Origin: Streptomyces sp. NBC_01454
Lineage (GTDB): Bacteria; Actinomycetota; Actinomycetes; Streptomycetales; Streptomycetaceae
Length of the DNA: 64,000 bases
Assembly (NCBI RefSeq): GCF_036227565.1
Contig: NZ_CP109460.1
Coordinates: forward strand, 2,480,001 to 2,544,000
Reading direction: 5' to 3'
Both the position numbers and the translations under genes were made by a program. The notes beneath the pieces are model-generated. The model was given only the letters and a program-made list of their open reading frames with translations, ran no database searches and had not been told where the DNA came from. Every line of letters starts with the position of its first letter. The stretch's first letter is position 1. This document shows, piece by piece, positions 26,041-35,838 of this stretch.

Positions 26041-26072
26041 ACTCCCCCAGCTCACGCTGGGAGGTGCCCCCA
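26041..26072. repeat. REP-like intergenic palindrome
   Basis: 'ACTCCCCCAGCTCACGCTGG' followed by GAGGTGCCCCC is a stem-loop of a kind I recognise as widespread between Streptomyces genes. It lies about 50 bases upstream of glgX in a 241-base intergenic stretch with no other recognised element. Confidence 0.55.
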
Positions 26073-26119
26073 TGCCGGGGCTCCGCCCGACCGAGCCATG
26101 AGCCGCAGGAGGCCGGCAC

Positions 26120-28375
<2,256 letters not shown>

Positions 28376-28486
28376 GGCGCGGGCCCGGCGGCCGGTACGC
28401 GGGCGGCGGGCGGCGCGCAGGCGGCGGGCCGCCGACGGCTCGAAACAGCGGGTCGCGGCGGTGCGCGGCAGAAATCCACATGAGCG

Positions 28487-28509
28487 TTGTCAGTGGGGCG
28501 CCTTACGCT
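28487..28509 (+). promoter_or_regulatory. DNA-damage-type (RecA-NDp/PafBC) promoter
   Basis: TTGTCAGTGGG (28487-28497), six bases, then TACGCT (28504-28509) matches the TTGTCAGTGGC-N6-TAGGGT pattern with exact spacing. The exporter start codon (GTG 28515 or ATG 28518) is 6-9 bases downstream, giving a leaderless transcript. It is the second such site in the window. Confidence 0.72.
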
Positions 28510-28517
28510 CGCGAGTG

Positions 28518-30347
28518 ATGGCCGACACCGCGCAGACGACGAACCCGACCGACCGGACCGACTTACCCCAACGCTCCGCAGTGCGCTCGCTGTTGCGCCT
28601 GTGGCCGTTCATCCGCCCGGTGCGGGCGCGCCTGGGCACGGCCGCGTGCGTGGCGGTGCTCGCCTCGTGCATCAGCCTGGTCATCCCACTGGTGCTCAAG
28701 TGGCTGGTGGACGGGCCGGTGGCGGAGCGCGACCCGGGCGGGGCGTGGCTCGGCGGCGCCTTCCTGCTGCTTCTCGGGCTGGCGGAGGCGCTGCTGTTCG
28801 GGCTGCGGCGCTGGCTGGTGGCGCGCCCGCTGGCCGGGGTCGAGGCGGCGATGCGCGAGACGCTGTACCGCCATGTGCAGCGGCTGCCGGTCGCCTTCCA
28901 CGACCGCTGGCCCTCGGGCCAGTTGCTGTCGCGGGGGACCACCGACCTTCAGCTGCTGCGGATGTTCTTCGCCTTCCCGCTGACATTCCTGCTGGTCAAC
29001 GGGGTGACCATCCTGGTGGGCGCGGTGATCTTGATGGTGCAGCGCTGGTCGCTGGGGCTGGTGCTGCTGGCGCCGGTGCTGCCGCTGATGGTGCTGTGCT
29101 CGGTCTTCGAGTCGAAGTACGGGCGGGCGGCGCGCCGGGCCCAGGACCAGGTCGGCGATCTGACGACCGTGGTCGAGGAATCGGTGCTCGGCATCCGCAT
29201 CATCAAGGGCTTCGGACGCCATCGCAGCCAGGCCCGGGCCTTCCGGGAGCTGACCCGCGATCTGCGGGCCACCGAGCTCGGCAAGGCCCGTCTGCTGGCC
29301 TGGATCTGGGGCTGCATCACCGCCTTTCCGGAGCTGGCGATCGGCGGTGCCCTGGTGTGCGGTGCGGTGCAGGTGGCGGACGGCGAGCTGTCCGCGGGCA
29401 CCCTCGTCGCGTTCCTGTCGACGGCGCTGGCGCTGAGCTGGCCGGTGGACTCGATCGGCTTCCTGCTGGCCATGAGCAACGAGGCGGCGGCGGCCACCGA
29501 CCGGTACTTCGAGGTGATGGACGAGCCGGCGGTGGAGGACGCGCCGGCCCGGGAGGCCGTGGCCCCGGAGGAGGTCGCCGGTGCCTCCGGGGCCGCCGGT
29601 GCCGAGGGGCTGGTCTTCTCCGGTGTCGCCTTCCGCTACCCCGACGCGCCGCCCGGCTCCCCGCCCCTCCTGCGGGACATCACCCTGCACATCCGGCCCG
29701 GCGAGACGATGGCGCTGGTCGGGGCGACGGGCAGCGGGAAGACCACGCTGACGGCGCTGGTGCCCCGGCTGTACGACCCCACCGCGGGCCGGATCAGCCT
29801 CGACGGACGGGATCTGGCGACGATCGGCCGGGACGAGGCCCGCGCCATGGTCGCGGTGGCCTTCGAGGAACCGACCCTCTTCTCGGCCACCGCCGCGGAG
29901 AACGTCCTGATGGGCGGCGAGGGCGTCCAGGACGGCGAGCTGCGGCGGGCGTTGGCGGTGGCCCAGGCCGAGGGCTTCGTCGACGCCCTTCCGGAGGGCG
30001 GCGCGACCCAGGTCGGCGAGCAGGGCCTGAGCCTGTCCGGCGGGCAGCGGCAGCGGCTCGCCCTGGCCCGTGCCGTGGTCGGCCGGCCGCGCTTCCTGAT
30101 CCTCGACGATCCGCTCTCCGCCCTCGATGTGCACACCGAGGCCCTGGTGGAGGCGGCGCTGCGCCAGGTCCTGTCGACCACCACGGCGCTGGTCGTCGCC
30201 CACCGGCCGTCGACGGTCCTGCTCGCCGACCGGGTGGCACTGCTGTCCGGCGGCCGGATCGCCGCCGTCGGCACCCACCACGAACTGCTCCGGGACCACC
30301 CCGAGTACGCCGCGCTGATGTCGGGAGAGGGAGAGGGCGCCCGATGA
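28518..30347 (+). CDS. ABC exporter half-transporter, subunit A (degenerate catalytic Glu)
   Basis: A 609-residue membrane ABC half-transporter: six-helix domain (about residues 30-320), then an ATPase domain. Walker A is GATGSGKTT, the signature LSGGQRQR and Walker B 'FLILDDPLSALD', with Asp where the catalytic Glu normally stands. This is the pattern of the non-catalytic half of heterodimeric exporters. The next gene, overlapping by 4 bases (ATGA), encodes the other half with a normal Glu. The damage-type promoter directly upstream suggests induction by DNA-damaging drugs, so a multidrug or genotoxin exporter is plausible. The substrate is unknown. Confidence 0.92.
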   Translation: MADTAQTTNPTDRTDLPQRSAVRSLLRLWPFIRPVRARLGTAACVAVLASCISLVIPLVLKWLVDGPVAERDPGGAWLGGAFLLLLGLAEALLFGLRRWLVARPLAGVEAAMRETLYRHVQRLPVAFHDRWPSGQLLSRGTTDLQLLRMFFAFPLTFLLVNGVTILVGAVILMVQRWSLGLVLLAPVLPLMVLCSVFESKYGRAARRAQDQVGDLTTVVEESVLGIRIIKGFGRHRSQARAFRELTRDLRATELGKARLLAWIWGCITAFPELAIGGALVCGAVQVADGELSAGTLVAFLSTALALSWPVDSIGFLLAMSNEAAAATDRYFEVMDEPAVEDAPAREAVAPEEVAGASGAAGAEGLVFSGVAFRYPDAPPGSPPLLRDITLHIRPGETMALVGATGSGKTTLTALVPRLYDPTAGRISLDGRDLATIGRDEARAMVAVAFEEPTLFSATAAENVLMGGEGVQDGELRRALAVAQAEGFVDALPEGGATQVGEQGLSLSGGQRQRLALARAVVGRPRFLILDDPLSALDVHTEALVEAALRQVLSTTTALVVAHRPSTVLLADRVALLSGGRIAAVGTHHELLRDHPEYAALMSGEGEGAR

Positions 30348-32245
30348 CCACCACCACGGCCGGACTGCCGTCCGACAACCCCGAGGACCGCGCCGGTCCG
30401 CCCCGGCGGCCGGAGCCGCCCCCGACCGGGCCGGCGCCCGGGGAGCCCCCGGCGGCCGACTCGTTCGCCCGCGATGTGCTCCCCGCTCCCCGGGGCGCCT
30501 CGCGCGCCCTGCTCGCCTCCCTGCTGGCGCCGCACCGGCGCCGCGTCGGGGTGGTGGCCGTCCTGCTGCTGCTCCAGCAGGCCGCCGTGCAGGCCGGGCC
30601 GCTGCTGGTCGCCTATGCGCTCGACCGTGCGGTGCCGGCGCTGCGGGCGGGCGCGCACGGGCCGCTGGTCACCGTGGCGGTGGCGGCCGCCCTGTGCGCG
30701 GTGGCCTCCGGCGCGCTGCAGTTCTGCTTCATCCAGCTCGCCGCGCGCATCAGCCAGGACGTGCTGCTCGATCTCCGCGGCCGGATCTTCCGCCATGCCC
30801 AGGCGCTGAGCCTGGACTTCCACGAGCGCTACACCTCCGGCCGGCTGATCTCCCGGGCCACCACGGACGTGGAGTCGCTGCGCGAACTCCTCGACGAGGG
30901 GCTGCAGGAGCTGATCACGATCGTCCTGTCGACGGTCTACATCACCGTGACCCTGCTCTGGCTGGACCTGGGCCTGGGCGCGGCCGCCCTGGCCTCCGGC
31001 GCCCCGCTCGCCCTCCTCCTGCGCTCCTTCCGGCACCGCTCGCACCGCGTCTACCGCGCCAAGTCCTCGGCCATGGCGAACGTCATCGTGAAGTTCACCG
31101 AGACCCTCAACGGCATCCGCCCGGTGCAGGCGTTCCGCCGGGAGCGCGCCAACGACGCCGCCTTCGCCCGGCTGAACCACCACCACGAGCGGATCAACGG
31201 CGACACCCTCCTGGAACTGGCCCGCTATGTGGTCCGCTCCCGGCTGGTGGCCAATGTCGCGCTCGCCGCGATCGTGCTGTGGGGCGCCTCCCGCGTCGCC
31301 TCGGAGAGCCTCCCGCTCGGCGTGCTGGCCGCCGCGGTGCTCTATCTGCGCCGCCTCTACGACCCGATCGACCGGCTCGGGATGTTCCTCAACTCCTATG
31401 AGTCCGCGGCCGCTTCCCTCCACAAGATCGCCGGACTCCTCGCCCGGCGCCCCTCCGTCCCGGAGCCGGCCGCCCCGGCCGCCCTGCCCCCGGTAGCGGC
31501 CGAGCGGCCGGGCCGCGAGGTCGCCTTCCACGGGGTGGGGTTCGCCTACCGCACGGGCGGCGAGGTGCTGCCGCGCTTCGATCTGACCCTGGCGGCCGGT
31601 GAGACCGTCGCCGTGGTGGGCGCCACCGGCGCCGGCAAGTCCACCCTCGCCAAGCTGCTGGCCCGCTTCTACGACCCCAGCGTGGGCCGGGTGCTGCTCG
31701 ACGGCGTCGATCTGCGCGAGCTGTCCACCGGCACCCTGCGCCGCGCCGTCGTCATGGTCACCCAGGAGGCGTTCCTGTTCTCCGGCACGGTCGCCGACAA
31801 CATCGCGCTTGGCCGCCCGGACGCCTGCCGCGAGGAGGTCGAACGCGCCGCGAAGGCCATCGGCGCCCATGACTTCATCACCGCCCTGCCGGACGGCTAC
31901 GACACCGACGTCCGTAAGCGCGGCGGCCGCATCTCCGCCGGTCAGCGTCAGCTGGTCGGCTTCGCCCGGGCCCTGCTCGCCGACCCCGCCGTCCTGATCC
32001 TCGACGAGGCCACCAGCTCCCTGGACATCCCCGGCGAACGCGCGGTGCAGCGCGCCATGGACACCGTGCTCCGGGGCCGTACCTCCCTGGTGATCGCGCA
32101 CCGCCTCTCCACGGTCGAGATCGCCGACCGGGTCCTGGTCATGTCCGACGGCCGGATCGTCGAGGACGGCCCGCCCGATCGGCTCATCGCGGACCGGGGC
32201 CGGTTCGCGCAGTTGCACCAGGCGTGGCGGGACAGCGTGGGGTAA
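30344..32245 (+). CDS. ABC exporter half-transporter, subunit B (catalytic Glu present)
   Basis: A 633-residue half-transporter with a Pro-rich cytosolic N terminus (about 45 residues), six membrane helices and an ATPase domain. Walker A is GATGAGKST, the signature variant is ISAGQRQ and Walker B is 'VLILDEATSSLD'. The intact Glu makes this the catalytic half of a heterodimer with the preceding gene. The slightly altered signature contributes to the degenerate site in such dimers. The ATG overlaps the upstream stop (ATGA), so the subunits are co-translated. Together they form a drug- or lipid-type exporter of unknown substrate. Confidence 0.92.
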   Translation: MTTTTAGLPSDNPEDRAGPPRRPEPPPTGPAPGEPPAADSFARDVLPAPRGASRALLASLLAPHRRRVGVVAVLLLLQQAAVQAGPLLVAYALDRAVPALRAGAHGPLVTVAVAAALCAVASGALQFCFIQLAARISQDVLLDLRGRIFRHAQALSLDFHERYTSGRLISRATTDVESLRELLDEGLQELITIVLSTVYITVTLLWLDLGLGAAALASGAPLALLLRSFRHRSHRVYRAKSSAMANVIVKFTETLNGIRPVQAFRRERANDAAFARLNHHHERINGDTLLELARYVVRSRLVANVALAAIVLWGASRVASESLPLGVLAAAVLYLRRLYDPIDRLGMFLNSYESAAASLHKIAGLLARRPSVPEPAAPAALPPVAAERPGREVAFHGVGFAYRTGGEVLPRFDLTLAAGETVAVVGATGAGKSTLAKLLARFYDPSVGRVLLDGVDLRELSTGTLRRAVVMVTQEAFLFSGTVADNIALGRPDACREEVERAAKAIGAHDFITALPDGYDTDVRKRGGRISAGQRQLVGFARALLADPAVLILDEATSSLDIPGERAVQRAMDTVLRGRTSLVIAHRLSTVEIADRVLVMSDGRIVEDGPPDRLIADRGRFAQLHQAWRDSVG

Positions 32246-32351
32246 CGGCAGGGGCGGGGCGGGTGCCGGCCCCTCGCATCCCAACTGGCCGACGGACCGG
32301 GCGTGGTGGCCGCGCCCGGCCGGCGCGGCCTGCCATGGAAAGAACGGCCGG

Positions 32352-33023
32352 GTGAACGATCACAGAGCGCCGCCCTCACTGCGCCGGGTCCGCGGAGCGG
32401 CCCGCTGCGCCGTCGCCGCCTTCGCCCTCGCCGGCGGCGCCTGGACGCCCGCGCGCTGTGACAGATCCGGCTCGCCGCATCCGGGATGCCGCCTCCGGGC
32501 CACCGGACCAGGGCGACGGCAGACATCGCCCGCTGAGCGCCCTGGAGAACGGTTACCACCTCGTCAGCGCCCTGGGAGGGGTGGCCACGGTGCTCTGCGC
32601 GCTCACGTTCCTGGCCTGGCTGTGGCGCGTCCGGGACAACGCCCGTGCCCTCTCCGGGCAGCCGCCGCGGCACGCCGGGCCGTGGGTCTACGCGGGCTGG
32701 CTCGTGCCCGTCGCGAATCTGTGGGTACCGCGCGCGATCGTCGCCGACATCCACCGTGCGAGCGCCCCGGGAGAGCGGCTGCCGCGCGCCGTGAACTGGT
32801 GGTGGGGCCTGTGGCTCGCCGGGCTGCTGGGCGAGGTGAGCCTGGGCACCACGGACCACGTCATCGCCCGTGCCTACCAGGACGTACCGCCGCTCCTGGC
32901 CGGCGACGCGGCCTTCCTGGGCGGGCCCTGGCCGGCATCCTCGTCGTCCGCGCCCTCACCGCGGCGCAGCGGCAGCCGGGCCACACCGAATCCCTGCGGC
33001 ACGCCACCGCTCACCCGCGGTAG
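32352..33023 (+). pseudogene. DUF4328 membrane protein, frameshifted
   Basis: The conserved DUF4328 core ('FLAWLWRVRDNARALSGQ', 'WVYAGWLVPVANLWVPR', 'VNWWWGLWLAG') is in the frame that includes 32458. The expected end, 'LAGILVVRALTAAQR', continues in the frame of 32352-33023. The shift near 32927-32935 would be repaired by one extra G in GGGCC. The N-terminal membrane segment 'RCAVAAFALAGGAW' is also in the 32352 frame, implying a second, compensating shift near 32445-32457. Either the gene is decaying or the assembly has errors. The function of DUF4328 proteins is unknown. It lies between an ABC exporter and a DinB-like gene. Confidence 0.55.
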
Positions 33024-33118
33024 CCACCGCCGCCGGCTCCCGCGCCCGCCCGCGCCCACCACGCGACAGTTCCCCGCATGCCTGGACAGGGCACTCACTT
33101 GCTGCCTATCGTCGCGCC

Positions 33119-33649
33119 ATGGTGCAAAGGGTCGATCCGCCGCCGGAACCCCCCGTGACTCTCAGCAGTCCGGCCGAACTTCTCACCGGCTATCTGGATT
33201 TCTACCGGGACGCGGTGCTGCGGAAGCTCGCGGGGCTCTCCGACGAGGAGCTGCGGCACAGCCGTCTGCCCTCCGGGTGGATGCCGCTGGCCCTCCTCAA
33301 GCACCTGGCCTACGTGGAGCTGCGGTGGCTTCAGTGGGGCTTCGCCGGGGAGCAGATCGACGAGCCGTGGGGCGACGTCAAGATCCGTCGCGGTGAGTGG
33401 CATCTCGAACCGGGCGAGACTCTCGAGGAAGTCACGGCGTTCTTCCAGGAGCAGTGTGCCCGGTCGCGCGAAATCGTCGCCGGCGCACGGCTGGAGGGCA
33501 AGGCCGCCACCCTCGGCGGCCGCGTTCCGGCCGAGGAGGACCGCCCGACGCTGATGTGGATCCTCTTCCACCTGCTCCAGGAGTACGCGCGCCACCTCGG
33601 TCACCTCGACATCGCACGGGAACTCGCCGACGGCACCCTCGGCGAATAG
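33119..33649 (+). CDS. DinB-like/DUF664 family protein
   Basis: A 176-residue four-helix-bundle protein of the DinB/DUF664 (mycothiol transferase-like) superfamily. It has the start 'LLTGYLDFYRDAVLRKLAGL', the metal-ligand His in 'LALLKHLAYVELRWL' and the C-terminal 'LFHLLQEYARHLGHLDIARE' with HxxxH-type ligands. Members bind a divalent metal, and several are thiol S-transferases. The ATG at 33119 is followed by an in-frame GTG. TATCGT just upstream could be a -10, which would give a leaderless transcript. The substrate is unknown. Confidence 0.88.
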   Translation: MVQRVDPPPEPPVTLSSPAELLTGYLDFYRDAVLRKLAGLSDEELRHSRLPSGWMPLALLKHLAYVELRWLQWGFAGEQIDEPWGDVKIRRGEWHLEPGETLEEVTAFFQEQCARSREIVAGARLEGKAATLGGRVPAEEDRPTLMWILFHLLQEYARHLGHLDIARELADGTLGE

Positions 33650-33981
33650 GCGGGCAGGCGGGCAGGCAGGCGAACAAGCCGGCAGCAGGGCGGCAGGTCA
33701 GCCGGTCGACAGGCAAACAATCAGCCACCACGCTTTCGGCCGCCGTGCCCGCGACGCCGGCATTGACTAGGGTTTCCGGGACGGACGGACGGACGGCCGG
33801 CCGGGCCGGGCCAAGCCGTCCCGGCGGCGCGCTTCCTCGCGGGTCATCTCTCCACGGGGACCCGCCAGTTGCACCGTGCACACCGCCACGAGTGGTGTCA
33901 CGTCCACCGGCACGACCGGTGCTCACCTGCCTGGATCCCGGCGTCTCCGCAGGACCACAGGGGGAAGAGGGGGACGACGGA
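33650..33981. other. Intergenic region with short simple repeats
   Basis: No gene was seen. The 5' part is a run of GGGCAGGC-like units (33651-33715). Four GGAC tetranucleotides lie at 33779-33794. TTGACTAGGGT near 33765-33775 may be promoter-related. The ABC gene's ribosome-binding site (GGGGGA) ends the region. Confidence 0.4.
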
Positions 33982-35838
33982 ATGACGGAGGACTCGGGGG
34001 GCCCGGCAGGTGCCCGTTGCCACACCGCCGGTCGGTATCTCTGGTGGCTGGTGAGCAGTCAGCGGGGACGGGTCGCGGCGGGCGCGACGTACGGCAGCCT
34101 GTGGATGGTGGGGCTGATGCTGCCGCCCTATGTACTGTCCCGGGCCATCGACGACGGGCTGGTATCCGGCCGAATGCCGGTGCTGCTGGGCTGGGTGGCC
34201 GTGCTGCTGGCGGTCGGGGTGGGCAACGCCTGGCTGGCGGTCATGCGGCACCGCACGATGACCAGGATCCGGATGGACGCCACCTTCCGTACGGTGCGGG
34301 CCGTCGTGGCGCAGTCGTTGCGGCTGGGCGCGGCGCTGACCCGTAAGACGACGGCCGGGGAGGTCGTCACGATCGGGATCGGCGATGTCGCGGTGATCAG
34401 CCAGACCCTGACGATGACGGGGCCCGGCGTCGGCGCGGTGCTGGCGTACGCGGTCGTCGCCGTCCTGCTGCTGGCCGTCTCCCCGCTGCTGGCGCTGGTG
34501 GTGCTGCTGGGAGTGCCGCTGCTCGCCGTGCTGGTGGGGCCGCTGCTGGGGCGGCTCCAGGGAGCCGAGACGCGCTATCGCGAACGGCAGAGCGGGCTGG
34601 CGGCACAGCTGACGGACCTCGTCGGCGGACTGCGGGTGCTCAGCGGCCTGGGCGGCAAGGAGGTGTTCGCCGCGCGCTACCGGCATGCGTCGCAGGCGCT
34701 GCGCGCCGAGGGCTACCGGGTCGGCGCGGTGACGAGCTGGGTCCAGGCACTCGGGGTCGGCCTGCCGACGCTGTTCCTGGCCGCGGTGGTCTGGCTCGCG
34801 GCCCGGATGGCGGCCCAAGGGGAGATCACCGTCGGCGAGTTGGTGGCGGTCTACGGCTATGCGGCGGCGCTGGTGGTGCCGGTGTCGTTCTTCATCGAGG
34901 GCGGCTACGACCTCACCCGGGGAGTGGTGGCCGCCCGGCGGGTCGTCCGGTTCCTGCGCCTGGAGCCGGACACCGCGGACGGCCGGCGGGAACCGGCCAC
35001 GGGCCAGGGCATTCCCGAGGCCCCGGCCGTGCTGCGGGATCCGGCCTCCGGCGTCGAGGTGGTGCCGGGGCTGCTGACCGTACTGGCCGCCGCCCGGCCG
35101 GCCGACTCGGCGGCGGTGGTCGACCGGCTGGGCCGGTTCGCTGACTCGGCGGCGACCTGGGGCGCGGTGCGCCTCGACGAGATCCCACTGCCCCGGATCC
35201 GGGAGCACATCCTGGTCGCGGACAACGAGGCGGATCTGTTCGCCGGGACGCTGCGCGAGGTGGTGGCCGGGCGGCGGGACCGCAGCGACGAGGAGATCGG
35301 CCGCGCCCTGCACACGGCCCTGGCCGAGGACATCGTCCGCGGACTGCCGGACGGGCTGGACGCGCCGGTCGAGGCGCAGGGCCGCAACCTCTCCGGCGGC
35401 CAGCGCCAGCGCCTGCGGCTGGTGCGGGCGCTGCTGGCCGACCCCGAGGTGCTGCTCGCGGTCGAACCGACCTCGGCGGTCGACGCCCATACCGAGGCGG
35501 CCGTCGCGGCCCGCCTGCACACCGCCCGCGCGGGCCGGACGACCGTCGTCACCAGCACCTCGCCGCTGCTGCTGGACCGCGCCGACACGGTGTGCTTCCT
35601 GGTCGACGGTGCGGTCGCCGCGGTGGGCAGCCACCGTGCGCTCCTGGCCGAACAGCCCGGCTACCGGCGGCTGGTGACGCGCGAGGCAGACGAGACAGAA
35701 GAGGTAGAAGGGGTAGAAGGGGTAGAAGGGGCAGAAGGGGTGGAAGGGGTGGAAGAGGCGGATGCGGCCGGGGAGGAGCGCGGCATCGCCCCCGCTCCCG
35801 AAGCAGCCCCGTCCCAGGCGAAGGAGAGCGCGCGATGA
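33982..35838 (+). CDS. ABC exporter half-transporter with no Walker A motif
   Basis: A 618-residue half-transporter: six-helix domain (about residues 20-310), then an ATPase domain that keeps LSGGQ (470-474) but has lost its P-loop. Where Walker A should be (about 360-380) the sequence reads 'VVPGLLTVLAAARPADSAAV'. Walker B is also altered ('VLLAVEPTSAVD'). It cannot bind ATP in its own Walker A. Its intact signature can complete the ATP site of the partner subunit encoded by the next gene (4-base overlap). The acidic C-terminal tail has VEG repeats encoded by a 9-bp tandem repeat. The substrate is unknown. Confidence 0.9.
   Translation: MTEDSGGPAGARCHTAGRYLWWLVSSQRGRVAAGATYGSLWMVGLMLPPYVLSRAIDDGLVSGRMPVLLGWVAVLLAVGVGNAWLAVMRHRTMTRIRMDATFRTVRAVVAQSLRLGAALTRKTTAGEVVTIGIGDVAVISQTLTMTGPGVGAVLAYAVVAVLLLAVSPLLALVVLLGVPLLAVLVGPLLGRLQGAETRYRERQSGLAAQLTDLVGGLRVLSGLGGKEVFAARYRHASQALRAEGYRVGAVTSWVQALGVGLPTLFLAAVVWLAARMAAQGEITVGELVAVYGYAAALVVPVSFFIEGGYDLTRGVVAARRVVRFLRLEPDTADGRREPATGQGIPEAPAVLRDPASGVEVVPGLLTVLAAARPADSAAVVDRLGRFADSAATWGAVRLDEIPLPRIREHILVADNEADLFAGTLREVVAGRRDRSDEEIGRALHTALAEDIVRGLPDGLDAPVEAQGRNLSGGQRQRLRLVRALLADPEVLLAVEPTSAVDAHTEAAVAARLHTARAGRTTVVTSTSPLLLDRADTVCFLVDGAVAAVGSHRALLAEQPGYRRLVTREADETEEVEGVEGVEGAEGVEGVEEADAAGEERGIAPAPEAAPSQAKESAR
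35699..35757 (+). repeat. 9-bp tandem repeat encoding VEG units
   Basis: About six copies of GTAGAAGGG or variants lie near the 3' end of the ABC gene, giving VEGVEGVEGAEGVEGVEE. The repeat lies in frame in the C-terminal cytosolic tail, after the ATPase domain. Confidence 0.85.

Noticed and set aside
28487..32245. A 1252-codon plus-strand open frame that appears to fuse two ABC genes
   Set aside because: The first part is an out-of-frame shadow of the first ABC subunit; the true genes overlap by 4 bases at 30344.
32458..33396. 312-codon frame as an intact DUF4328 gene
   Set aside because: After about residue 160 the translation becomes Ser/Pro/Arg-rich noise overlapping the DinB-like gene, while the expected C terminus is in another frame.
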